DNA of 64,000 bases from Ornithinimicrobium pratense (GCF_008843165.1 NZ_CP044427.1:3348001-3412000); one strand, 5' to 3'. Shown: positions 17,729 to 26,277, counted from the first letter of the stretch. Program-made: numbers and translations. The notes: generated from the letters alone by a model not told the origin.

Positions 17729-18136
17729 CTACCCGTCCGCGTGGCTCTCCAGCCGTTCGCGGACCTCGGGCGGCCAGGGGCATGCGCCGCCTGCGGACCC
17801 CGCCGAGTCCACGGCACCGACGTTGACGCAGATCATCCGGCCCCGGGCCGCCGCGCCGCGCGGGCCCACGACCTCGAAGGCGTAGGCCAGCGAGGAGGTC
17901 CCGACCTTCTCGACCCACAGCGTCGTGCCCACCTGCTCCCGGAACCACAGCCGGTCCAGGTAGTCCACCTCGTACCGGACCCGGGGTGCGGTGCCGAAGA
18001 GGTCCAGCAGACCCAGCTCCTCGTGCAGGGCGTTCTCGGCGGCCTCCACCCACCGGATGACCGCCGAGTGGTGGTAGTGGCCGGCCGCGTCGGTGTCGAC
18101 CCAGTCGACGGTGCGGGTGACGACGACCTGGGTCAC
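17729..18136 (-). CDS. Hotdog-fold acyl-CoA thioesterase (4-hydroxybenzoyl-CoA thioesterase type)
   Basis: A 135-residue single hotdog domain. VDWVDTDAAGHYHHSAVIRWVEAAE is the 4HBT-type motif containing the catalytic Asp, followed by the VRYEVDYLDRLWFREQV strand. GTG start at 18136 overlaps the upstream ligase stop by four bases, so the two are coupled. Thioesterases in aromatic-acid clusters release CoA from dead-end or excess aroyl-CoA. That housekeeping role for aminobenzoyl-CoA is likely but inferred. Confidence 0.88.
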   Translation of the reverse strand: MTQVVVTRTVDWVDTDAAGHYHHSAVIRWVEAAENALHEELGLLDLFGTAPRVRYEVDYLDRLWFREQVGTTLWVEKVGTSSLAYAFEVVGPRGAAARGRMICVNVGAVDSAGSAGGACPWPPEVRERLESHADG

Positions 18137-19931
18137 GAGGGGACCGCCCCCGGCGACGGCGAGCCCGTGGCTGCCGCCGCCTCCGTGCGCAGCACGAACC
18201 GCTGCACCTTCCCGGTCGAGGTCCGCGGCAGCGCATCGAGGAACTCAATCTTGCGCGGGTACTTGTACGGCGCGATGATGCCCTTCACGTGGTCCTGCAG
18301 GGCCTTACGCAGCGTCGCCTCGCCGTCCTCCCCACCCAGCTGCCCAAGGCCGCCGCGCGGCACGACGTAGGCCTTGACGACATACCCCCGCTCCTCGTCG
18401 GGGGCGGCGACCACGGCGCACTCCATCACCTCCGGGTGGGAGATCAGCGCCTCCTCCACCTCGGTGCCGGAGATGTTGTAGCCCGAGCTGATGATCATGT
18501 CGTCCGAGCGGGCCTGATACCAGAAATAGCCGTCCTCGTCCCGGATGAAGGTGTCGCCGGTGATGTTCCAGCCGTCCTGGACGTAGACGCTCTGCCGCTC
18601 GTCGGCGAGGTAGCGGCACCCGGTCGGGCCCTTGACCGCGAGCCGTCCAGCCACGCCGTCGGGGGCATCCCGCCCGGCCTTGTCGACGATCTTGGCCTGG
18701 TAACCGGGCACCGGCCGCCCGGTCGAGCCGGGCCGGATCTCGTCGTCGGAGGAGCCGATGAAGATGTGCAGCATCTCGGTCGAGCCGATGCCGTCGATGA
18801 GCTTGAGCCCCGTGGCCTCGTGGAACTCCTCCCACGTCGCGCGCGGCAGGTGCTCCCCCGCCGAGACCGCGCGGCGCAGGCCGGTCAGCGCCGGCGCCCT
18901 GCCCTTGGCCAACATCGCCTTGTATGCCGTGGGCGCGGTGAAGCAGACGGTGGCCCCCAGCTCCTGGATCAGGTCGACCAGCTGCTCCGGGGTCGCCTTC
19001 TCGACCATGATCGTGCTGGCCCCGACCCGCAGCGGGAAGATGACCAGCCCGCCCAGACCGAAGGTGAAGGCGATGGGCGGTGTGCCGATGAAGACGTCGG
19101 CCGGCTGCGGTTTGAGCACGTAGCGGGAGAAGGTGTCGGCGTTGGCCAGGATGTCGCGGTGAAAGTGCATCGTGGCCTTGGGGCGGCCGGTCGTGCCGGA
19201 GGTGAAGGCCAACATCGAGACGTCGTCGGCGGCGGTCGCAACATCCTCGAAGGTGGCCGGCTTGTCCTGCGCCATGGCCAGGATGTCCTCCAGGCCCTCG
19301 CTCGTATCCTCGCGCTCTCCTCGCCGCTCCGTGTCCTCGGTCGCGCTCCTCGGCGCTGCGGGCCTCGCTCGTCCCTCGCTCGTATCCTCGCGCTCTCCTC
19401 GCCGCTCCGACCCGCCGTAGGTCAGCGTCCGCAACCCGGGGATCTGCGAGTTGAGCAGGTCCTTGGTGAACCGGTGGTCGCACACGGCCAGGTTGAAGTT
19501 GCCGATCTCGCAGATCGTCCGCAGCTCCTTGGAGCGCAGCATCGGCATCGTCGGGACGATCACCGCGCCGGCCTTGAGTGCGGCAATCCAGATCGCCACC
19601 AGCCACGGGTTGTTCGGCCCGCGCAGCAGCACCCGGTTGCCGGGCACGAGGCCCAGGTCGTCGACGAAGACGTGCGCGATCCGGTTGGCATGTTCGCGCA
19701 GCTCGCCGTAGGTCCAGCGGGTGCCGTCGGGCGCGAGGATGCACGGACGGTCGGCCCCGCCCCGGTCGATCACGTCGTCCAGCAGCACCGTGCCGACGTT
19801 GAGCTGCGCCGGGTACTGCACCTCGGGCACGTCGAAGATGAACTCCGGCCATAGCTCGCGGGGGGCAGGTTGTCCCGGCAGAAGGTGTCGACGTGCGCGC
19901 TCGGCGAGAGCGACAGGGGACCGTCCGGCAT
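18133..19931 (-). CDS. 2-aminobenzoate-CoA ligase-like protein; apparent 1-base frameshift near the 5' end
   Basis: A benzoate-CoA-ligase-type AMP-forming enzyme. Motifs: AFTSGTTGRPKATMHFHRDILANADTFS, IDGIGSTEML, DGWNITGDTF, DDMIISSGYNISGTEVEEAL and C-terminal lysine in RTSTGKVQRF. The HFHRDILA segment is typical of 2-aminobenzoate-CoA ligases. The uninterrupted frame starts only at a GTG at 19830. The family N-terminus (MPDGPLSLSPSAHVDTFCRDNLPP) is present upstream in another frame from ATG 19931, behind AGAGG. The frames would join as NLPPRELWPEF if the run of six G at 19860-19865 had seven. This is a real mutation, slippage or a sequencing error. A further in-frame insertion occupies residues 141-180 counted from the GTG. 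Confidence 0.85.
19295..19409 (-). repeat. Two exact 37-bp direct repeats inside the ligase gene
   Basis: Copies at 19295-19331 and 19373-19409 are identical and 78 bp apart, so the duplication is 26 codons and keeps frame. Each encodes ERRGEREDTSEG. The segment sits in a surface loop between two conserved blocks of the ligase. It looks like a charged repeat inserted or duplicated in frame. Confidence 0.85.
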
Positions 19932-19981
19932 CAGGAGACCTCTCTTCTCGGCACCTTCGGCGACGGTGCCCGGTGCCTCCC

Positions 19982-20009
19982 AGTATGTTAGCTGTGTGAC
20001 GACAGTCAA
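19982..20009. promoter_or_regulatory. Overlapping divergent promoters of ligase and paaX-like gene
   Basis: Minus strand: -35 TTGACT (20004-20009), 16-base spacer, -10 CATACT (19982-19987). Plus strand: a -10 TATGTT (19984-19989) six bases before the GTG at 19996, which implies a leaderless message. The near-palindrome TGACGACAGTCA (19997-20008) overlaps both, a good position for autorepression by the regulator. Confidence 0.65.
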
Positions 20010-20862
20010 GGGCACGACATCACAAGCGGGTGACACCGGTCGCCCCGGGACCGCGGTCGACGCGGGCCTGCGCGCGCTCATCGTGACCATCTACGGCCTC
20101 TACGCCCGCGAGGTCGGGGGCTGGCTGAGCGTCAGTACCCTCATCCGGCTGATGACCCGCCTGGACGTGGACGAGCCGGCGGTACGCTCCTCGATCTCCC
20201 GGCTCAAGCGCCGCGGCATCCTGGAGCCGGAGCGGATCGACGGCCGGGCGGGCTACGCCCTGTCCGCCCAGGCCCGCGAGATCCTTGACGCCGGTGACCG
20301 GCGCATCTTCCGCCGCCGCAGGGGGACCGTCGACGAGGGCTGGGTGCTGGCCGTCTTCAGCGTTCCGGAGTCCGAGCGCCGCCGGCGGCATACCCTGCGC
20401 TCGCGGCTGTCCTGGCTGGGCTTCGGCTCGGTCGGCCCCGGCGTCTGGGTGGCGCCGGCCCACCTCTACGACGAGGCGCGCGAGATGTTGCTGCGCGAGG
20501 ACCTGGCTGAGTATGTCGACCTGTTCCAGGCCACCTACCTCGGCTTCTCCGCCGCGGCCGAGGAGGTGGCCCGCTGGTGGGACCTGGAGGGCCTGGGCGA
20601 GCTCTACGAGCAGTTCTACGCCGAGCACGCCCCGGTGCTGGCGAGCTGGCGGGCCCGGCGAGGCAAGGACGACGCGGGTATGGCGTTCGCCGACTACGTG
20701 CGCGTGCTCACCGCCTGGCGGCGCCTGCCCTACCTCGACCCGGGCCTGGCCCCCGAGCTGCTCCCTCGGGACTGGGCCGGGACGCGGTCGGCCGACCTGT
20801 TCTTCGCGCTGCAGCGCCGGCTCGAGGGCCCCTCGCACCGGTTCGTGGACGAGGTCAGCTGA
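19996..20862 (+). CDS. PaaX-family transcriptional regulator
   Basis: A 288-residue PaaX-type repressor. Residues 15-95 form the winged HTH (IVTIYGLYAREVGGWLSVSTLIRLMTRLDVDEPAVRSSISRLKRRGIL). Then come the central YJR-like region (DEGWVLAVFSVPESERRRRHTLRSRLSWLGFGSVGPGVWVAP) and the PaaX C-terminal domain with YRxLPYLDPGLPPELLP-like text (WRRLPYLDPGLAPELLPRDW). The GTG at 19996 is chosen because a -10 box lies six bases upstream and the family starts here; a longer frame upstream is not conserved-looking. PaaX represses phenylacetate genes and is relieved by the aryl-CoA. By analogy this protein may sense aminobenzoyl-CoA. Confidence 0.88.
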   Translation: MTTVKGTTSQAGDTGRPGTAVDAGLRALIVTIYGLYAREVGGWLSVSTLIRLMTRLDVDEPAVRSSISRLKRRGILEPERIDGRAGYALSAQAREILDAGDRRIFRRRRGTVDEGWVLAVFSVPESERRRRHTLRSRLSWLGFGSVGPGVWVAPAHLYDEAREMLLREDLAEYVDLFQATYLGFSAAAEEVARWWDLEGLGELYEQFYAEHAPVLASWRARRGKDDAGMAFADYVRVLTAWRRLPYLDPGLAPELLPRDWAGTRSADLFFALQRRLEGPSHRFVDEVS

Positions 20863-20877
20863 GGCGTCCCACCTCGA

Positions 20878-20985
20878 CCGGCGACACGGCCCGCGCGCAA
20901 CCGGCGACACGGCCCGCGCGCAACCGGCGACACACCCCGCAGACCGTGTCGCCGGTGAGGAACAGACCGTGTCGCCGGTGGTCAG
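20878..20985. repeat. 23-bp iterated repeats and hairpin between convergent genes
   Basis: Two exact 23-bp units (20878-20900 and 20901-20923, core CCGGCGACACGG) and a partial third are followed by two units in inverse orientation from 20945 (core CGTGTCGCCGGT). Facing copies form an 11-bp stem, ACCGGCGACAC with GTGTCGCCGGT, that could terminate both genes. A related 23-bp array is at 46981-47071. Confidence 0.75.
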
Positions 20986-21749
20986 ATGCCGAGCAGCTCC
21001 TCGGCGCGGGTGCGGTTGCGGCGGAACTCGTCGACGGACACGTCCCAGTGCACCGCGCCCTTCTGCATGACGACCACGTGGTCGGCGACGGACAGGGCCA
21101 AGCGCAGGTTCTGCTCCACGACGAGCACGGTCATCCCGGCGGCGCAGACCTCGCGGACGACCTCACCGACCTGCTGGACGATCGCCGGCGCCAGCCCGTC
21201 GGAGGGTTCGTCGAGCAGCAGGATCGTGGGGTTGGTCAGCAGCGCCCTGGCGATCGCCAGCATCTGCTGCTCGCCGCCGGAGAGCTGGTCGCCGCGGTTG
21301 CGCATCCGCTCGCCCAGCCGGGGCAGCAGGTCGATCACGCGCTCCCGGGTCCAGGCGCCCTGCCGACCGGACCGGTCGGAGATGTCGAGGTGCTCGGCGA
21401 CGGTCAGCGGCCCGTAGACGCGTCGTCCCTGCGGCACCAGACCGACGCCCAGCTTGGCGATCCGGTCCGGCCGCGCGCCGGCCACCTCCTGCCCGGCGAC
21501 GGTCACCGAGCCGGCCATCGGGCGGACCAGCCCCATGATCGTGTTGATCAGGGTCGACTTACCCACGCCGTTGCGGCCCAGCAGGGCCAGCACCCCACCC
21601 TCGGGGATGGCGATGTCGACCCCGTGCAGGACCCGGGACCCGTCGTAGCCGGAGACCAGCCCGCGGGTGGCGAGGATGGGCGTGCTGGGTGGGGCGGGCG
21701 GCATACCGGTCCCTTCTGCGGGGTCTGGCGTGGACGCGGCGGAGCTCAT
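20982..21749 (-). CDS. Branched-chain amino acid-type ABC transporter ATPase (LivF-like)
   Basis: A 255-residue ABC ATPase of the LivF group. Walker A is GRNGVGKST, the signature is LSGGEQQMLAIARAL, Walker B is ILLLDEPSDGLAP, and the H-loop follows in VLVVEQNL. ATG at 21749 overlaps the LivG-like stop by four bases. It is the last gene of the import operon. By context the system imports an aromatic acid (anthranilate or similar), as related HAAT systems do in aromatic clusters; the substrate is inferred. Confidence 0.9.
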   Translation of the reverse strand: MSSAASTPDPAEGTGMPPAPPSTPILATRGLVSGYDGSRVLHGVDIAIPEGGVLALLGRNGVGKSTLINTIMGLVRPMAGSVTVAGQEVAGARPDRIAKLGVGLVPQGRRVYGPLTVAEHLDISDRSGRQGAWTRERVIDLLPRLGERMRNRGDQLSGGEQQMLAIARALLTNPTILLLDEPSDGLAPAIVQQVGEVVREVCAAGMTVLVVEQNLRLALSVADHVVVMQKGAVHWDVSVDEFRRNRTRAEELLGI

Positions 21750-22576
21750 CCCGGCCCGTCCTCGAGGAACAGCTCCGAGGTGTCCTCGGCGCCCAGGTAG
21801 GCGTGCTGCACGGCGTCGCTGGCCCGCACCTCGTCCGGGTCCCCCGTGAGCAGGTGCTCGCCGAGGTGCAGGACGGTGACGCGGTCGGCCACCCCGAAGA
21901 CGAGGTCGAGATCGTGCTCGACGAGCAGGACCGTGACCTCGGCCGGCAGCCCCAGCACCAGCTCCTGGAAGGCCATCGTGTCGGCCGGGGACATCCCGGC
22001 AGCCGGCTCGTCCAGCAGGAGCACCGAGGGCCGGGTCGCCAGCGCGACGGCGACCTCCAGCTGGCGTCGCTCACCGTGGGACAGCGAGCCCGCGGTCGCG
22101 CCGGAACGGTCCTGGAGCATGAGCTGTTCCAGGACCTCGTCCGCCTCGGCAAGCAGGGCCCGGCGCCGGGTCACCGCCCGCCAGGGCTGCCCCTGCACGC
22201 CGTGGCGGCGCTGCACGGCGATGAGGATGTTCTCCCGGGCGGTGGCGGAGAGGAAGAGGGAGGAGTGCTGGAAGGTACGGACCAGCCCGCGGCGGGCCCG
22301 GGCGTGCTCGGACAGTTTCGTCACGTCGTCGCCGTGCAGCATCACCGTCCCCGCCGTCGCCGGGAGTGCCCCGGCGACCAGCGCGAAGAGGGTGGACTTG
22401 CCCGCCCCGTTGGGCCCGATGACGGCGTGCCGGGCGCCGGGGGCGACGTCGAAGCTGACGTCCTTGACCGCCGACAGGCTGCCGAAGTCCTTGCCCAGGC
22501 CGTGCAGGCGCAGCGCGGGTGCGCCCGAAGAGCCCTGGGTATGGGGCGTGTCGCGGGTGTCCGGTCGGCTCGTCAT
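21746..22576 (-). CDS. Branched-chain amino acid-type ABC transporter ATPase (LivG-like)
   Basis: A 276-residue ABC ATPase of the LivG group. Walker A GPNGAGKST, signature LSHGERRQLEVAVALA, Walker B VLLLDEPAAGMSP, H-loop VLLVEHDLDLVFGVADR. LivG-specific FSLPxxARRGLVRTFQ-like text (ARARRGLVRTFQHSSLF) is present. An N-terminal stretch of about 20 residues is extra. Four-base overlaps with both neighbours show tight coupling. Confidence 0.9.
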   Translation of the reverse strand: MTSRPDTRDTPHTQGSSGAPALRLHGLGKDFGSLSAVKDVSFDVAPGARHAVIGPNGAGKSTLFALVAGALPATAGTVMLHGDDVTKLSEHARARRGLVRTFQHSSLFLSATARENILIAVQRRHGVQGQPWRAVTRRRALLAEADEVLEQLMLQDRSGATAGSLSHGERRQLEVAVALATRPSVLLLDEPAAGMSPADTMAFQELVLGLPAEVTVLLVEHDLDLVFGVADRVTVLHLGEHLLTGDPDEVRASDAVQHAYLGAEDTSELFLEDGPG

Positions 22577-23646
22577 ACCTCCACCTCCCCCGCGGCGCTC
22601 TTACGCAGTCGCCGCAGCAGCCCGCCCCACTGTCTCGGGCCGCCCGCCAAGCCCTTGGGCAGCAGGTAGACGGCGAGGACGAAGAGGATGCCGAGCAGCA
22701 GGGGCCCGTGCCCGGAGGCCATCTGACCCAGGTAGTCGCGGGTGAAGATGACCACCATCGCGCCCAGGCAGGCGCCCCACATCGACCCGACGCCGCCGAC
22801 GATGACCGCCAGCAGGGCCAGCGCCGCGACCTGGAAGCCCATGTCGCCGGGCGCGACGAAGCGCTGGGAGGAGGTCCACAGGGAGCCGGCGAGCGCGGCG
22901 AGGCCACCGGCGATGACGTAGGCGGCGAGTGCGTAGCTGCCGGTGCGGTAACCGACGGCCCGCAGCCGCGACTCGTTGTCGCGCAGCCCGCGCAGGGTCA
23001 GGCCCAGGGGCGAGCGCAGCAGGATGGCCACCAGGACGTAGGCGAGGATCGCGACCGCGAGCACGTAGTAGTAGATGTAGCCCTGGTTGCGCAGGCCCTC
23101 CATCCCGGGCGCGACCACCACCGGCGGGATGCCGGACAGCCCGTCGGTGCCGCGGGTGATGCCGTGCAGCTGGCCGGCGGCGCTGTAGGCGATCTCGCCG
23201 ATGGCCAGGGTGATCATCAGGAAGGCGACGCCGCGGGCCCGGATGGCGACCGGTCCGGTGAGCAGCGCGGCGATGACCCCGGCGCCCACCGCGACGAGGA
23301 TCTGCACGATGCCCAGCTCGGAGAAGTGGATCGCGGTGAGCGCGCCGGCGTAGGCGCCAACCCCGAAGTAGGCGGCCTGGCCCAGCGTGGGCAGGCCGGT
23401 GATCCCGGTGAGCAGGTTCACGCTCATGGCCAGCACGGCGAAGATCAGGATCTTGGTGAAGGTCATCACCGCATACGTGCCCAGCACCCACGGGATGGCG
23501 AGCAGCGCGACCAGGACGGCACCGACGACGACGCTGGTCCGCAGGTCGGGGCGGAACGGGCGCCGCGGGTCGGCCTGCGGACGGGCCCCCTGTCGGGCCC
23601 CTCGGGTGGCCTGCCGGGCCTGCGGCGCTGGCTGCGTGGTGCTCAT
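22573..23646 (-). CDS. Branched-chain amino acid-type ABC transporter permease (LivM-like)
   Basis: A 357-residue membrane protein of the LivM family with about 9-10 hydrophobic helices. GITGLPTLGQAAYFGVGAYAGAL is the conserved cytoplasmic loop, and VIVGGVGSMWGACLGAMVV the second conserved loop. The first 35 residues are polar and Arg/Gln-rich, longer than usual. Start at ATG 23646 overlaps the LivH-like stop. Confidence 0.9.
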   Translation of the reverse strand: MSTTQPAPQARQATRGARQGARPQADPRRPFRPDLRTSVVVGAVLVALLAIPWVLGTYAVMTFTKILIFAVLAMSVNLLTGITGLPTLGQAAYFGVGAYAGALTAIHFSELGIVQILVAVGAGVIAALLTGPVAIRARGVAFLMITLAIGEIAYSAAGQLHGITRGTDGLSGIPPVVVAPGMEGLRNQGYIYYYVLAVAILAYVLVAILLRSPLGLTLRGLRDNESRLRAVGYRTGSYALAAYVIAGGLAALAGSLWTSSQRFVAPGDMGFQVAALALLAVIVGGVGSMWGACLGAMVVIFTRDYLGQMASGHGPLLLGILFVLAVYLLPKGLAGGPRQWGGLLRRLRKSAAGEVEV

Positions 23647-24521
23647 GCGGTCTTCCCCGTCGCGAACAACCCTTGCGGCCGCACGGCCAGGACGAAGAGC
23701 ATCGCTCCGAAGAGCAGGAACGGAGCGTAGGTGGGCAGCAGGGCCACGCCCAGCGTCTGGACCTGGCCGATGAGCAGCGCCCCCAGCAGCGCGCCGCGCA
23801 CCGAGCCCAGCCCGCCGATGACCACGACGACCAGGGACAGCACCAGCACCCGTTGGTCAACGTGCGGCCCGGGCGCCAGGATCGGGGCACCCAGGACGCC
23901 GCCGAGGGTGGCCAGCGCGGCCCCGAAGGCGAAGACGCCGAAGAGGATCTTGCGGGTGTCGACCCCCATGGCCCGCACCATGTCGCGGTCGGCGACGGTG
24001 GCCCGGACCAGGGCCCCGACCGAGGACCGCTCGAAGGCCAGGTAGACCAGCGCCGCGAGCACGCCGGCCACTCCGATGAAGACCAGCCGGTAGAGGGGGT
24101 AGGTGTAGCCCAGGACGGTGATGGAGCCGGCCAGTGCGGCGGGCGGGGCGGCGGAGAGCGTCTCGGCGGAGAAGACCATGAGGAAGATCTCCGCGACGAT
24201 GAACGAGATGCCCAGCGTCAGCGCCGCCTGGTCCAGGTGCCCGCGCCCTTGCAGCGGCGCCACGGCCGCGGCGAGCAACCCACCGCCCAGGACGCCCACG
24301 AGCAGGCCCACCACGATGGCGATGAGCAGGCCCAGCCAGCTGCCGTCGGAGAGCGCGTAGGCCGTGTAGGCCCCGGCCAGGTAGAGCGTGCCGTGCGCGA
24401 GGTTCAGCACGTCCATCATCCCGAAGACCAGGGACAGACCGACCGCCAGGGTGAACAGGAGCAGCCCGAAGGCGACCCCGTCGATCATGCTGACGAGGTT
24501 CTGGTCGAGCCAGGTGATCAC
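23643..24521 (-). CDS. Branched-chain amino acid-type ABC transporter permease (LivH-like)
   Basis: A 292-residue LivH-family permease with eight or so membrane helices. MMDVLNLAHGTLYLAGAYTAYAL is the conserved GxxNxAHG loop, and VVIGGLGSVRGALLGALLIG the second. GTG start at 24521 lacks an obvious ribosome site. It lies 42 bp after the binding-protein gene on the same strand. Confidence 0.9.
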   Translation of the reverse strand: MITWLDQNLVSMIDGVAFGLLLFTLAVGLSLVFGMMDVLNLAHGTLYLAGAYTAYALSDGSWLGLLIAIVVGLLVGVLGGGLLAAAVAPLQGRGHLDQAALTLGISFIVAEIFLMVFSAETLSAAPPAALAGSITVLGYTYPLYRLVFIGVAGVLAALVYLAFERSSVGALVRATVADRDMVRAMGVDTRKILFGVFAFGAALATLGGVLGAPILAPGPHVDQRVLVLSLVVVVIGGLGSVRGALLGALLIGQVQTLGVALLPTYAPFLLFGAMLFVLAVRPQGLFATGKTA

Positions 24522-24563
24522 GGTGCGGGCGGCAGGCGGTGCGCTGTGGACCGGGCAGGAACC

Positions 24564-25742
24564 TTAGCCACCCAGCTCACCCAGCTCTTCGACCACGACG
24601 TTGGTCAGCTCGCCGTCGACCTCCTGGACCTCGCGCAGGTACCACATCTGGATCGGGGTGCCGTTGTCGTTGAACCGCCAGGTGCCGCGCGGCGACTCGA
24701 TCTCACCCAGTCCACCGATGGCCTCGTTGATCGCCTGGGAGTCGGGCCCGCCCGCCTCGGCGATGGCGAGGTCCAACACCTTCGCGGCGTCGTAGGAGGC
24801 CATCGCGTAGGTCGTGGGTTTGCGGTCGGTCTTCTCCTCGTAGTCGGCAACGAACTGGGCGTTGAGCTCGTTCTCCAGGTCGTAGTTGTAGTTCATCGAG
24901 GTGAAGGTGCCCAGTGCGGAGTCGCCTTGCCCGTCGAGCACGCCGCCCTCGGTGAGGAAGCCGGCGGAGTAGTGGGTGATCTCGTCCTTGAGGCCAAACT
25001 GCTCATACTGCTTGACGAACTCGACCGCGGCACCACCGGCGTAGAAGGTGAACATCGCCTCGGCGCCTGAGGAGCGGGCGTTGGCCAGGAACGGCTGGAA
25101 GTTGGTCGTGGCCGGGAACGGGGTGTAGACCTCACCCGCGATCTCGCCGGCGGCGGGCTCGAAGGTGCTCTTGAAGCCGGTGACCTCGTCGATGCCGGCC
25201 TGGTAGTCGGCGGCGAGGAAGTAGACGCTGCCCTCGGTGTTCTCCGCCACATAGGCGCCCAGTGCCTCACCCGGCTCGTCGTTGACGTAGGACGTGCGCC
25301 AGATGTACTCGACGTCGGTGAGGGTGGTCGGGGAGGCGTTGGAGCCGACCAGCGGGATCTCCCCGCCCTCGAAGAGGTCGACGATGCCGTTCATCACCGC
25401 GGAGTTCACCACGCCGGTCACCACGTGGACCTGGTCCTGCTGGACGAGGCGGTCGGCCGCCGCGCGCCCACTGTCTGCGGTCTCCCCCTCGTCGGCCAGG
25501 ATCACCTCGACCTCCTGGCCACCGAGCTGGTTGTCGTGCTGGTCGAGGTAGACCTCGAAGCCGGCCCGCATGTCGTCGCCCAGGCTGGTGTAGACGCCCG
25601 ACTGCGGCACGAGCAGGCCGATCTTGACCGGGCCCTCGTCGTCGTCCCCGCCGCCGCCCAGGGTGCCACCTCCGCAGGCACCGAGCGTGAGCGAGCCGGC
25701 CGCCACCAGAGCGAGCAGGTATGTCTTCGGTCGTGCGGTCAT
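24564..25742 (-). CDS. ABC transporter substrate-binding lipoprotein (Leu/Ile/Val-binding type)
   Basis: A 392-residue periplasmic-binding-protein type I lipoprotein. The signal peptide (KTYLLALVAAGSLTLGAC) ends in a lipobox with Cys23, followed by a Gly/Asp linker. VKIGLLVPQSGVYTSLGDDMRAGFEVYLD is the family start. The ATG at 25742 follows GAGGAAGGG. It is first in the importer operon, and its leader has an operator-like palindrome (25815-25837). Related proteins in aromatic clusters bind benzoate-like acids; the ligand here is inferred from neighbours. Confidence 0.9.
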   Translation of the reverse strand: MTARPKTYLLALVAAGSLTLGACGGGTLGGGGDDDEGPVKIGLLVPQSGVYTSLGDDMRAGFEVYLDQHDNQLGGQEVEVILADEGETADSGRAAADRLVQQDQVHVVTGVVNSAVMNGIVDLFEGGEIPLVGSNASPTTLTDVEYIWRTSYVNDEPGEALGAYVAENTEGSVYFLAADYQAGIDEVTGFKSTFEPAAGEIAGEVYTPFPATTNFQPFLANARSSGAEAMFTFYAGGAAVEFVKQYEQFGLKDEITHYSAGFLTEGGVLDGQGDSALGTFTSMNYNYDLENELNAQFVADYEEKTDRKPTTYAMASYDAAKVLDLAIAEAGGPDSQAINEAIGGLGEIESPRGTWRFNDNGTPIQMWYLREVQEVDGELTNVVVEELGELGG

Positions 25743-25766
25743 CGCTGGAAACCCTTCCTCGGGTGC

Positions 25767-25786
25767 ACCCGGCTCCGTCGCCGGGT
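25767..25786 (-). promoter_or_regulatory. Leader hairpin before the binding-protein gene
   Basis: Seven-bp perfect stem ACCCGGC/GCCGGGT with a six-base loop in the 5' leader, 25 bases before the start codon. It could affect translation or mRNA stability; a chance GC hairpin is also possible. Confidence 0.35.
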
Positions 25787-25814
25787 CGGGCTGATGGCTT
25801 GCACCATATGTCGC

Positions 25815-25837
25815 TTCTGTATCGCTCGTCTACAGAA
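25815..25837. promoter_or_regulatory. Operator-like palindrome upstream of the importer operon
   Basis: Perfect 7-bp inverted repeat TTCTGTA/TACAGAA with a 9-base spacer, in the AT-rich gap between the RidA-like and binding-protein genes. It differs from the TGACGAC sites in the rest of the island, so a second regulator is suggested. Confidence 0.5.
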
Positions 25838-25863
25838 CGCAATAAAAAAGTGATCTGGGAGGG

Positions 25864-26277
25864 TCAGTCGGCCAGGCCTTCCCGAGGCTCTACGACGGCC
25901 ATCCCCTGCACCTCGACCAGCGCCTCGAGGTCCCAGAGCCGCGCGACGCCGATCCCGGCGGTGGCCGGGTAGTGCGCTCCCATGAGCTTCCTCCAGACCT
26001 TTCCGATCTCGCGGCCGTGGGCCTTGTAGTCGTCCACGTCGACGATGTAGATCGTCAGGGTGGCCAGGTCGGTCGGCTCACCCCCTGCCGCGTGCAGGGA
26101 GACGAGCAGGTTGGACAGCGCCCGCTCGAACTGCTCGACGACCGTGTCGCCGACGATGACCCCCTCGGGACTGAGGGCGGTCTGCCCGGCCAGGAAGACC
26201 GTCCTGCCGGTGCCGACGACCGCATGGCTGAAGCCCTTGGGCTGGCCCAGCTCGGGCGGGTTGACGAGTTCGATCAT
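25864..26277 (-). CDS. RidA/YjgF-family protein (candidate enamine/imine deaminase)
   Basis: A 137-residue single RidA domain with VFLAGQTAL, ERALSNLLVSLHAAGGEPTDLATLTIYI and VEVQGMAVV blocks. The start at ATG 26277 overlaps the SDR stop by four bases. In E. coli RidA the catalytic Arg105 lies in FPARSCVEVARL. The aligned text here is YPATAGIGVARL, with T106 in that place, so archetypal imine deamination may be altered. An enamine is precisely what the aminobenzoyl-CoA route produces, so deamination of 2-amino-5-oxocyclohexene-carbonyl-CoA is an attractive but unproven role. Confidence 0.85.
   Translation of the reverse strand: MIELVNPPELGQPKGFSHAVVGTGRTVFLAGQTALSPEGVIVGDTVVEQFERALSNLLVSLHAAGGEPTDLATLTIYIVDVDDYKAHGREIGKVWRKLMGAHYPATAGIGVARLWDLEALVEVQGMAVVEPREGLAD

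Noticed and set aside
19295..19409. Insertion sequence remnant with terminal repeats
   Set aside because: The copies are direct, not inverted, no transposase is encoded between them and the frame is intact; a tandem-type duplication fits better.
20878..20985. Possible CRISPR array
   Set aside because: The 23-bp units are contiguous or inverted with no unique spacers, and no cas genes are present.
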